Shown one piece after another: positions 43,573 through 51,246 of a DNA stretch of 64,000 bases; the first letter of the stretch is position 1, and each line of letters begins with the position of its first letter. The notes beneath the pieces were generated by a model that saw only the letters and a program-made list of their open reading frames with translations, was not told where the DNA came from and searched no databases. The DNA lies in contig DUKZ01000039.1 in assembly GCA_013329045.1 (NCBI GenBank), positions 1-64,000 on the forward strand. Reading direction: 5' to 3'. This DNA comes from Candidatus Woesearchaeota archaeon. GTDB taxonomy: Archaea; Nanobdellota; Nanobdellia; Woesearchaeales; UBA9989. A program made the position numbers and the translations under genes.

Positions 43573-45251
43573 TCTTGAATCCTCAATGGTTTTCTGCAGT
43601 CACAGATGCATTTTTCCTTATAATAACTGCCAAAATAAATTAGTTTTTTTGATTCGCATATGCCTGGGCAGTATGTCTCGCATAGCTGCTGATGTTCATC
43701 AACTGTTACATTGGTTATATTAAACACATTAATGGAGTATCCGATCCTATCTAGCAGGGGATAGCCTTCAAGCCAGGTGTAGCATCCGATCTCATCTTCA
43801 TAGATGCCCCGGAGTTTGGAGATGGATATGACCGCAATGCCGTTTTTTGGGTAGCATCCAAGTTCCTCAAATGACAATTGTTCATAAGCGCTCTTGTCGG
43901 ATCCGAATAAGGCAAGATTCACCTTTTCGATGCCACGTGTCTTCGCCCATTGAGGGATTCTTCCAATATCTTGGCCCCAATCAATATTCGAATCGATAAG
44001 AATCTCTGACCCTCTGGCAGGTCCGCCGCCAAGTATATTGAAATAGGAGAGGTAGTGAGGAGAGATCATTACCGTGCCGCTGATGAGCCAGGCGAGCAGA
44101 ACGCTCAGTGCAATCGTGCGAAGGCGATGATTAAAGAAGACTGCTTTGCCGGCATAAACGAACATGAATGCATAGAATGGAAAAATGTGGCGAATCCCGA
44201 TGTTGAGATGCGAGATGAGGAAGCTGCCAAGGAAGACTGCCATTGGTATGATCAGGAAAATCTCCTCTTTCCAGGCCGTATTTTTCATTCGGGCTGCGAT
44301 GATAATGCTCAGGAGAAAGATGAGTATTGTCGGAATCGGCGTTTTCACAAAAAATGCGATGATGAAGTAATACCACCATCCTTGGGAGGAATGCTGTCCG
44401 AGGAGGTATGCAGGATGCCCTTCTGATGAGTGGGTAATCACAAATGAGAGCCCTTCAAAATATCTGCCAATGTTTATTATGCCATAGGACAAGGTGAGGA
44501 CAAGTGCTGCCATGCAAAGGATAATCATGAGTTGTTTGAATAAGGTTTTATAGTTGCGTTTTGTATGGGGCTGGAGAAAGACAACTGCGCCCATGATTGG
44601 CAAGAGATAGACTGCAGTGAATTTTGATGCAAGGGCAAGCCCAAGGCCGGCCCCAGTAAAGAGTTGTTCTTTGAGGGTGGGGTTTTTCACATAATGATAG
44701 AACCTCCATATGGCAAGTAAGGAGAAGCAGGCAACCCCCACATCTGTTGTTACATACCGTGTATGGGCAAGAAAATTTGGAGAAAACGCATACAGTGTCA
44801 AAGAAAGCAATGCTGCCTTACTTCCGTAAAGGTCCCGCGCGAAAAGGTAGATAATAAAGCCCAGCAGCACTCCGAGCAGGACCATGGGGATGCGCGAAAG
44901 AGAGAGTATTTTCTCCCGATAAGCATCATTATCTACAAAATAGAACTGGTGGATCCATGCGTATTGGTTGGTGGTATTCGTAGAGAGTTCATACGAATAT
45001 TTTTGCGCTGCTTCCCATCGTTGCCCATAAAATTGGCTATGAAGGGGGAGGGGGAGCAAAGGGAGGGCTGAGATAAGCTTGATGAGGGGGGGATGTTCAG
45101 GGTTGAGCCGGAAATCATTCGTTTTCCAATAGCTGTAGCCTGCAGAGAAATGGTTGATCTCATCCATTGTCATGGACTGGGTGGGAAGGGAAAGAAATGC
45201 CTGCAGGAAGAAGATAAAGAGTAAGCATCCCGCAATGGCATGTGCTTTCAT
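43569..45251 (-). CDS. GT-C membrane glycosyltransferase (PMT-like) with six-Cys C-terminal motif
   Basis: 560 aa. The first loop carries MTMDEINHFSAGY and FRLNPEHPPLIKL, typical PMT-like catalytic and donor-binding residues. About ten membrane helices follow, then a C-terminal external domain ending C-x3-C-x3-C-x15-C-x-C-x-C (residues 524-552). The start is supported by a TATA-like TTTTTTTAATT centred about 26 nt upstream, giving a leaderless mRNA. Just beyond that TATA box lies a MITE-like insertion. Likely role: transfer of a sugar from dolichyl phosphate to protein or lipid outside the membrane (inference). Confidence 0.88.
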   Translation of the reverse strand: MKAHAIAGCLLFIFFLQAFLSLPTQSMTMDEINHFSAGYSYWKTNDFRLNPEHPPLIKLISALPLLPLPLHSQFYGQRWEAAQKYSYELSTNTTNQYAWIHQFYFVDNDAYREKILSLSRIPMVLLGVLLGFIIYLFARDLYGSKAALLSLTLYAFSPNFLAHTRYVTTDVGVACFSLLAIWRFYHYVKNPTLKEQLFTGAGLGLALASKFTAVYLLPIMGAVVFLQPHTKRNYKTLFKQLMIILCMAALVLTLSYGIINIGRYFEGLSFVITHSSEGHPAYLLGQHSSQGWWYYFIIAFFVKTPIPTILIFLLSIIIAARMKNTAWKEEIFLIIPMAVFLGSFLISHLNIGIRHIFPFYAFMFVYAGKAVFFNHRLRTIALSVLLAWLISGTVMISPHYLSYFNILGGGPARGSEILIDSNIDWGQDIGRIPQWAKTRGIEKVNLALFGSDKSAYEQLSFEELGCYPKNGIAVISISKLRGIYEDEIGCYTWLEGYPLLDRIGYSINVFNITNVTVDEHQQLCETYCPGICESKKLIYFGSYYKEKCICDCRKPLRIQE

Positions 45252-45296
45252 GGAGGCAATGAAAGATGCCCAATTAAAAAAAGTTTGGTATAGTCA

Positions 45297-45454
45297 GGGT
45301 ATGTAGAAACTGGTGGTGAGCATCATCTTCCGAGGTTCTCTGAAATGCCCAATCAATCTATTTGGGGGTCAAGCAAACAGGAACAGCAAATCTCGGCTCA
45401 CCAATAACCAATACCCCGCCCAGGTGTCAGGGAAGCGAGATGTTCTACAAAGCT
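45297..45454. mobile_element. MITE-like element, copy 1 (158 bp, degenerate ends)
   Basis: Flanked by a perfect 9-bp direct repeat GTATAGTCA (45288-45296 and 45455-45463). Ends are GGGTATGTAGAA and TTCTACAAAGCT, an imperfect inverted repeat around TGTAGAA. GTGGTGAGCATCAT and TTCCGAGGTTCTCT near the left end and GCGAGAT near the right are shared with copy 2. It encodes no protein. The left duplication is about 5 bp from the TATA box of the 45251 gene. The surrounding 225-bp gap holds nothing else I recognise. Confidence 0.8.
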
Positions 45455-45476
45455 GTATAGTCACACGTTTTCCTTT

Positions 45477-46187
45477 TTAACACGAATTGTCCTTTTTAAC
45501 ACGAAGTTTGATCCTTATGATATCCCGCAGCATGCGAAGGGAGTCTCTTAGGGGAGATACTTTGCTGCGGCCGTCATTTCGCCAGATGACCGGCACTTCC
45601 TTGATTCGATATCCGCTAAGCATGGCTTTATACAGTACTTCCACATCAAATGCGTACCCTTTTGTGAGTAGAGGAGAAAACAAGTGTTTTGTTCGCTTAT
45701 GGAAGAGCTTGAACCCGCATTGGGTGTCCTTGATGGGCATTGTGAGGATGAGCGAGACAATCTTTGGGAAGGCCTTTCCAAGGCTGCTTCGAAGGAAGGG
45801 CTGCTTGACCTGGATTTTGCTCCCTTTGAGGTTGCGGGATCCAATGATGATATCTGCCTCTTTGGTGAGCGAAAGAAATTTGCCAAGTTCCTCGATTGGT
45901 GTTGAGAGGTCAGCGTCAGAAAAAAGGATCCATTCCTTGACTGACTCCATTATTCCCCGCTGCACTGCTGCGCCCTTCCCTGTATTGCCCGGCTGCCTCA
46001 CAACTCTAGTAAAGGCAAGCCCCAATTCCTCTACAACTTGCTTTGTTCTGTCAGTGCTTCCATCATCGACGACTATGATCTCAAAATCATGCTTTTGTTT
46101 TGACAGGAGCGAATGGATCTTTTTTACGGTAGGCAAGATGCGTTGCTCTTCATTATACGCTGGGATGACCACAGAGAGTTCCATCAT
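45477..46187 (-). CDS. GT2 glycosyltransferase, dolichyl-phosphate sugar synthase (ALG5-like)
   Basis: 236 aa GT-A fold. MELSVVIPAYNEEQRI starts the domain, then IVVDDGSTDRT, GNTGKGAAVQRG, the metal-binding FSDADLSTPIEE and GSRNLKGS. The CGFKLFHKRTKHLF segment is typical of ALG5-type dolichyl-phosphate glucose synthases. It is predicted to move a sugar from UDP- or GDP-sugar to dolichyl phosphate on the inner face, feeding the neighbouring GT-C enzymes. ATG 46187 lies about 27 nt below a TATA-like TTTTTTAAA. No C-terminal membrane helices are present. Confidence 0.88.
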   Translation of the reverse strand: MMELSVVIPAYNEEQRILPTVKKIHSLLSKQKHDFEIIVVDDGSTDRTKQVVEELGLAFTRVVRQPGNTGKGAAVQRGIMESVKEWILFSDADLSTPIEELGKFLSLTKEADIIIGSRNLKGSKIQVKQPFLRSSLGKAFPKIVSLILTMPIKDTQCGFKLFHKRTKHLFSPLLTKGYAFDVEVLYKAMLSGYRIKEVPVIWRNDGRSKVSPLRDSLRMLRDIIRIKLRVKKDNSC

Positions 46188-46232
46188 AACCACGAGGTAC
46201 ATCCCACGGCTTTAAAAAACTTCTTCCAGACG

Positions 46233-46446
46233 GGCTTTGTAGAAAATTGTGGTGAGCATCATTTTCCGAGGTTCTCTTAAAGGTGAAGTGTAAGTGTGTG
46301 GGAGGGGTTGGACCTGCGAAAATATAGTTTTCGCGACCAAAAAGCTTTGCTTTTGGTGGACGTCGGGAGGGACCCGCACTCAAAGAAATAATATCAATGA
46401 ACCGAGGCTGATGCTCGCCCGCGGTAGCGAGATTTTCTACAAAGCC
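46233..46446. mobile_element. MITE-like element, copy 2 (214 bp, intact ends)
   Basis: Best-preserved copy. Perfect 15-bp terminal inverted repeats GGCTTTGTAGAAAAT (46233-46247) and ATTTTCTACAAAGCC (46432-46446), bounded directly by a 9-bp target duplication TTCCAGACG (46224-46232 and 46447-46455). TGAGCATCA inside the left end pairs with TGATGCTCG inside the right. Internal hairpins include GCGAAAA/TTTTCGC and CCAAAA..GC/GC..TTTTGG. It encodes no protein. It lies between the divergent TATA boxes of the GT2 gene (46211-46220) and the GT-C/TPR gene (46461-46470). Confidence 0.9.
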
Positions 46447-46490
46447 TTCCAGACGCAAATGCTTTTATACCTCTATGGGTATCTGGGATC

Positions 46491-48512
46491 ATGAAAAGAT
46501 ACCTCCTCCTGACGATAGTCTTCTTGTGCTCATTTTTTCTCCTCCAGAATGCATTGATCATCTCGGATTTTGTTGGTGATGAGGGCCGCCATGCGATGCA
46601 GGGGCTTATCATAAAGCAGTATATCCATGACCTGGCAGCAGGAAAGGCCGGATCGTATCATGATTTCGTGCAAAAGTATTCAGAAGTGAATTATGAAGGC
46701 TCCTGGTATGCCTTGTATGATCCTCCTGGTCATGCTGTTCTTCAGGGGTTGTTTTTTTTGTTGTTTGGTGCTTCTGTGTTGGTAGCAAGGCTCGCGACTG
46801 TTTTTTTGGTTGTTTTGGGTTCTCTTTTTTTGTTTTTCTTTTCTCTGAAGTTTTTTTCTGCGAGGGATTCTTTTTTTGTTGTTGTTCTTTTTTTGTTGTT
46901 TCCTTCTGTGTTTGAGTTTTCTGGTCTTTCGTATCTTGATGTTCCGTTGTCTTTGTTCACGGTGTGTTTTTTTTATTTCTTTTTTTTCACTGAAGGTTTT
47001 TTGCGGTATGCAGGCTCTGTTTTTTCTCTCACGCTAGCAACGCTCATGAAATACCAGAGCATGATCTATATGGCAGTGTTTGTGGTAGTGTATGGGCTCT
47101 ATTTGTTCTTCGCAGAAAAGCCATTGGTAACAGAAAAGAAGGTGGTGCTGAAAAAGTCGCAATTCACAAGGAATATCCCTCCGTTGGTAATAATCCTTCT
47201 CATCTCGGGGGTGCTCATCCTTCCTTGGGTAAAACTGTCCCTGATAGATGGGGGATTGGCAGGTAGTATAGCCAGCGAGGCAATGACAAAATATGGGAGG
47301 GCAATGAGTGTATCATGGTATTTCTTTTTCATTCGTGAAGCTTTTTTTCAGACAAGAGGAATCTTTTTGCTTCTCTTCATCCCCTTGTTCACAAAACCTT
47401 CACTCTTCAAGGGGAAGGATGGCCATCTTTTTTTACCGATGTACTTCTACATTTTTTCAACCCTCATTGCAGCCTCATTCCTGTTTTCTAACCAGCAGCT
47501 GCGCTATGCGATCCAGCTCTTCCCCCTGGCAGCCATTCTCTGCGTAAAGGGCCTCAGCGATCTTTGTGCGATATCAAAAAAGCGATCATGGATGCCCTAC
47601 GTGTTCATTGGTATGATGGTGTTCCTCATGATTGTGGATATAGGGATGATGCAGGCAAATGTGAACGTGTGGGGGGCTCATGATCCTGAGCTGGATGATT
47701 ATTTTGCCAAACAAGCGCCGCCCTATCTGGTTATCGTGCCAAAATCGCTCGGTTCAGCGCCAGTTGATGTTCCCTACTATTTTTCGTCAGATCAGGTGCT
47801 CTTCACTGTCCAAAAGCAGCAGAAGGGTTCCTTGGATGCTTTTCAGGTACGGATGAAGGAGGATAGTATTATAGATGGGCAAGATGCCCTATTTGCCTAT
47901 GATCTGATGGAATACACAAAAAAAAATTCTGTGTTTGTGGTATTTTTTAGGACTGACGCAAAGACAGCGCGCGGAAAAATGATGATCAAAGAGTTGATGG
48001 GTGATGGATTCTTGGCGCGGGAATTGAAGCATTACACTATCATTGAGAAGAAAAACAAGGAACCGCAGGATGAAGCGTTTTTTGTTGATATGGAAAAAAG
48101 AGTGGAGGCCAGAAACGAGGCAGAGCGGGCAAGAATCCTCAATGAGGAAGGCCGCTTTAATGAGGTGCTCAGAGGGCTGGAAAAAGCAAACGGAATCGAT
48201 CCATATGATCGCGCAATCAGGGGATCGCTCGCTGCCTTCTATGCATCTGCTGGGAAAAGACTGGCCATGCAAGGCCAGTACGCTGATGCCCTGAAAGCAT
48301 ACACTTCAGCGCTCTTGCTCGTTCCAGTGAGCAAAGACTACAGGGAGGATCAGGCGATAGCGATGGTATTTGTCGGAAGAAGCCTCGCTGACAAAGGTGA
48401 TATGGAAGGTGCAAAGCCATATTTTGACGCTGCGATCAAGTCCGGCGCCCTTTCAGGGGGGGATCTTCAGGTGGTTTTAGGGTATGAGCAGCAGCTCCAG
48501 GTTGTCGGATGA
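46491..48512 (+). CDS. GT-C membrane glycosyltransferase with C-terminal TPR domain
   Basis: 673 aa. The first external loop has FVGDEGRHAMQG (about 26-37), the acidic pair of GT39-type transferases, and ALYDPPGHAVLQG near 75. Eleven or so membrane helices follow, then a soluble region and C-terminal TPR-like helices (about 555-670: ARILNEEGRFNEVLRGLEKA, GQYADALKAYTSALLL, GDMEGAKPYFDAAIKSG). The TPR part may bind protein acceptors. A TATA-like CTTTTATACC is centred about 26 nt upstream. Residues about 81-194 are encoded by a tract nearly identical to the 49111 gene. Its stop overlaps the next start (ATGA). Confidence 0.87.
   Translation: MKRYLLLTIVFLCSFFLLQNALIISDFVGDEGRHAMQGLIIKQYIHDLAAGKAGSYHDFVQKYSEVNYEGSWYALYDPPGHAVLQGLFFLLFGASVLVARLATVFLVVLGSLFLFFFSLKFFSARDSFFVVVLFLLFPSVFEFSGLSYLDVPLSLFTVCFFYFFFFTEGFLRYAGSVFSLTLATLMKYQSMIYMAVFVVVYGLYLFFAEKPLVTEKKVVLKKSQFTRNIPPLVIILLISGVLILPWVKLSLIDGGLAGSIASEAMTKYGRAMSVSWYFFFIREAFFQTRGIFLLLFIPLFTKPSLFKGKDGHLFLPMYFYIFSTLIAASFLFSNQQLRYAIQLFPLAAILCVKGLSDLCAISKKRSWMPYVFIGMMVFLMIVDIGMMQANVNVWGAHDPELDDYFAKQAPPYLVIVPKSLGSAPVDVPYYFSSDQVLFTVQKQQKGSLDAFQVRMKEDSIIDGQDALFAYDLMEYTKKNSVFVVFFRTDAKTARGKMMIKELMGDGFLARELKHYTIIEKKNKEPQDEAFFVDMEKRVEARNEAERARILNEEGRFNEVLRGLEKANGIDPYDRAIRGSLAAFYASAGKRLAMQGQYADALKAYTSALLLVPVSKDYREDQAIAMVFVGRSLADKGDMEGAKPYFDAAIKSGALSGGDLQVVLGYEQQLQVVG
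46731..47073 (+). repeat. 343-bp near-identical tract, copy in first GT-C/TPR gene
   Basis: By direct comparison this stretch matches 49378-49720 with only about four mismatches, all in the first ~90 bp; the following ~260 bp look identical. The same two genes are much more diverged on both sides. The tract is strikingly T-rich (Phe as TTT, Leu as TTG, Val as GTT, Ser as TCT), unlike the C-ending codons just outside. This is the pattern left by recent gene conversion between paralogues. Confidence 0.9.
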
Positions 48513-49072
48513 AACAACGTCATGCGCTCTTCTTTCTGGTCATTTTCTTGCTTGTGTTTATCATTGCAGAATATAATCTCTTCAGGATTGATTTTATTGG
48601 TGATGAGGCAAGGCACGCTGTGCAAGGTCAGTTCTGTGCGAGGTATATCAATTCGTTTATCCATGGGGATCTGGTTTCCTATGGGGGATTTTTGAAGGAT
48701 TTTTCTACCTGGACCAATTCAATCTCTTGGTATGCGCTCTATGACCCTCCTGGGCATGCTTTTTTGCAGGGATTCTTGTTTCTCCTATTTGGCGAATCAG
48801 TGTTCACCGCCCGTCTCTTGACGTATCTTTTTGTGGTGGTAGGAGGAGTGTTGCTTTTTTTCTTTTCACAGCGAATCTTCAATGATAACCTAAAAGCTCT
48901 CATAACAGTGATGGTGTTCTTTTTGTTTCCCCCCATCTTCTTTTTTCGTGGGCAAAATTATCTCGCAATCCCAATAGCAGTTCTGACCATTGGCTTTTTT
49001 TATGCATTTCTGTATGCTGATGCCCGGGAAAAGCTGGAGTTTTACTCAAGGGTGATGGGCGTTTTTCATTGA
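48509..49072 (+). pseudogene. truncated GT-C glycosyltransferase (N-terminal third only)
   Basis: 187 aa that align with the N-terminal parts of both neighbours: DFIGDEARHAVQGQFCARYI and WYALYDPPGHAFLQGFLFLL, with about four to five membrane helices, then a stop at MGVFH. The remaining helices and the TPR tail are missing, and only 38 nt separate it from the next gene, so the rest has been deleted. It is not part of the near-identical tract, so it is an older paralogue. Coupled to the upstream gene by ATGA, it may still be translated; a functional short protein cannot be excluded. Confidence 0.65.
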
Positions 49073-49110
49073 GCCGAAAGCTATAAAAATTACAGGGGGT
49101 AAGAAGGAAC

Positions 49111-51237
49111 ATGGGTGGTCGGGAGAAAAGGAAGCCGGGGTCAGTCTATCTCCTCATAACCATCCTCTTTTTGCTGGTATATTTCCTTCTTATGCACTTT
49201 TTGATCCCCTCGGATTTTGTTGGTGATGAGGGCCGCCATGCAATGCAGGGGCTCATCATGAAGAATTATTATGATTCGGTTCGCCATGGCCAGGGGGGCA
49301 TTTTCCAGTCATTTTTGCAGGATTATTCAGAAAAGCTCTATTCAACCCTATGGTACTCTGTTTATGATCCTCCCGGTCATGCTGTTCTTCAGGGGTTGTT
49401 TTTTTTGTTGTTTGGCGCTTCTGTGTTGGTAGCGAGGCTCTCGACTGTTTTTTTGGTTTTTTTGGGTTCTCTTTTTTTGTTTTTCTTTTCTCTGAAGTTT
49501 TTTTCTGCGAGGGATTCTTTTTTTGTTGTTGTTCTTTTTTTGTTGTTTCCTTCTGTGTTTGAGTTTTCTGGTCTTTCGTATCTTGATGTTCCGTTGTCTT
49601 TGTTCACGGTGTGTTTTTTTTATTTCTTTTTTTTCACTGAAGGTTTTTTGCGGTATGCAGGCTCTGTTTTTTCTCTCACGCTAGCAACGCTCATGAAATA
49701 CCAGAGCATGATCTATATGGGGGGTTTTTTTGCATTCTACCTCGTCTATATATTATACAATCAGGCGCAATCCAAGAATTCAACGACGCTGCTCGGTAAA
49801 GGTTCAGCATTTTATAATGTCCTCAGATCATCCGTTGTCATATTCTTTTTTTCCTTTCTATTAATCCTTCCATGGCTTAATTTTTCCTTGTTGAAGATGG
49901 GGATGATCCAAAGGATATCTTATGAGGCATTAACCAGATACGGTCGGGCATCGTCAATCACCTGGTTTTTTTATTTTTTCCGTCAGGTCATCATTGAGAC
50001 AAGGGGGGTTTTCTTGCTGATCTTCCTGCCGCTCTTCATCAAGAAGAAAAAAGAGAATGATCCGCGGGCACTGTTCCCTGCATTATATATATACATTTTT
50101 TCTTCTCTCCTCCTGGCAACCATCCTGTTTTCTAATCAGCAGCTGCGCTATGTCATCCATATCATCGCTTTTGTTGCAGTGCTCTCCATTGCTGGACTCA
50201 GGGACCTTCTGGCTCTGGTGAAAAGACAGTCTTTATTCCTCATCATCTTTATCATCATCGCAGCAGGGCTCGTTGTTGCCGACGTAGCATTGACGAGAAG
50301 GAATCTGGAAGAATGGGGTTCTCATAACGGGGAGCTGGACGCTTTTTTCAGTAGGCAAACAAGGCCCTATGCCCTGTTCTCGATAAAATCCCTCGGCGAG
50401 TCATCAATCGTGCCTGTTTCATATTACTTCTCATCAGATCAGGTGATGTTCTCAGCATTCAAAGATATCACCTATGAAAACAAGGATACCTATCCAGTGA
50501 TCGGATTTGATGCTACAGTCTCAGAGGGCTATGAAGACATCTTTTTAGACCAGCTTATTGGGTATGCAAAGGACACCTCTGTCCATGTCGTTTTTTTTAT
50601 GACTGATTATCACACGGCCAGGGGGCAAAAGTTTTCATCAAGACTGGAAAGGAATGGTTTCTCGCGCACAAACCTAACGTATTATGTCATTCTCAGTAAG
50701 GAAGTTGCTCGGGGAAATGAGTCTCCTGGTTTTCTCTTCCCCAATTTTATCCGCGGGAATTTTGCCATAAGAAAGGCAAAAAATGCTGCAAATGCAGAGG
50801 CTGTTGGCGAATATGATAATGCCCTTTCGCTGTTTGAGGCGAGCATTGAGGAAGATCCTTTTAATCCGGCAACCAGATTTGAGATGTCAAGGCTGCTCAA
50901 TGAGCTTGGAAAGACAGCCGCAAGAAGCAATAACGAAGAGATCGCGCTAATCTTGTTCAATGAATCCCTGATATATTATCCTTCAAATGTTGAGATCAGG
51001 AGAAACCTTGAGATTACCAGGGCTAAATATGCAAAAAAATTGTTTGAGAAGGGGATGGTCAATGATTCCCTAAGCCAGTTTCTTGAATCATATCAGTCTG
51101 GCCTCCTGCCAGAAGAGCAGCAGCAACAGGCAAGAGAAAACATTCACAAGATATATATCTTATTAAATGAGCCAAGCCTCGCAGGCCAGTTTATCGCTCT
51201 AGAGAGAAAAGACACGATGAATGAGCTGATACCGTGA
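49111..51237 (+). CDS. GT-C membrane glycosyltransferase with C-terminal TPR-like domain
   Basis: 708 aa, paralogue of the 46491 gene. FVGDEGRHAMQG (about 36-47) and SVYDPPGHAVLQG (about 83-95) form the GT39-like active-site region; about eleven membrane helices follow, and helical repeats cover about 560-705 (AVGEYDNALSLFEASIEEDP and EEIALILFNESLIYYPSN are TPR-like). ATG 49111 is centred 27 nt below CTATAAAAATT, so it has its own leaderless transcript. Together with 46491 it suggests two related specificities recently homogenised over one membrane segment. Confidence 0.87.
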   Translation: MGGREKRKPGSVYLLITILFLLVYFLLMHFLIPSDFVGDEGRHAMQGLIMKNYYDSVRHGQGGIFQSFLQDYSEKLYSTLWYSVYDPPGHAVLQGLFFLLFGASVLVARLSTVFLVFLGSLFLFFFSLKFFSARDSFFVVVLFLLFPSVFEFSGLSYLDVPLSLFTVCFFYFFFFTEGFLRYAGSVFSLTLATLMKYQSMIYMGGFFAFYLVYILYNQAQSKNSTTLLGKGSAFYNVLRSSVVIFFFSFLLILPWLNFSLLKMGMIQRISYEALTRYGRASSITWFFYFFRQVIIETRGVFLLIFLPLFIKKKKENDPRALFPALYIYIFSSLLLATILFSNQQLRYVIHIIAFVAVLSIAGLRDLLALVKRQSLFLIIFIIIAAGLVVADVALTRRNLEEWGSHNGELDAFFSRQTRPYALFSIKSLGESSIVPVSYYFSSDQVMFSAFKDITYENKDTYPVIGFDATVSEGYEDIFLDQLIGYAKDTSVHVVFFMTDYHTARGQKFSSRLERNGFSRTNLTYYVILSKEVARGNESPGFLFPNFIRGNFAIRKAKNAANAEAVGEYDNALSLFEASIEEDPFNPATRFEMSRLLNELGKTAARSNNEEIALILFNESLIYYPSNVEIRRNLEITRAKYAKKLFEKGMVNDSLSQFLESYQSGLLPEEQQQQARENIHKIYILLNEPSLAGQFIALERKDTMNELIP
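49378..49720 (+). repeat. 343-bp near-identical tract, copy in second GT-C/TPR gene
   Basis: Partner of 46731-47073. It ends abruptly after CAGAGCATGATCTATATGG, beyond which the two genes differ strongly in both bases and residues. The left side breaks down within GATCCTCC-[TC]-GGTCATGC. A second short conserved block (CGGATTTTGTTGGTGATGAG, near 49207) surrounds the catalytic acidic pair. Confidence 0.9.
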
Positions 51238-51246
51238 GGTGACCAA

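Noticed and set aside
46224-46455. 9-bp direct repeats as attachment sites of an integrated virus or plasmid
   Set aside because: They enclose only 130-214 bp with terminal inverted repeats and no genes, which fits transposition, not site-specific integration.
46742-46960. Lys/Asn-rich minus-strand frame, repeated at 49389-49607
   Set aside because: It repeats only because it lies opposite the duplicated T-rich tract of the GT-C genes; it has no promoter or start context.
46731-49720. Diversity-generating retroelement
   Set aside because: There is a repeated tract, but no reverse transcriptase gene, no adenine-biased changes, and the copies are nearly identical instead of hypervariable.
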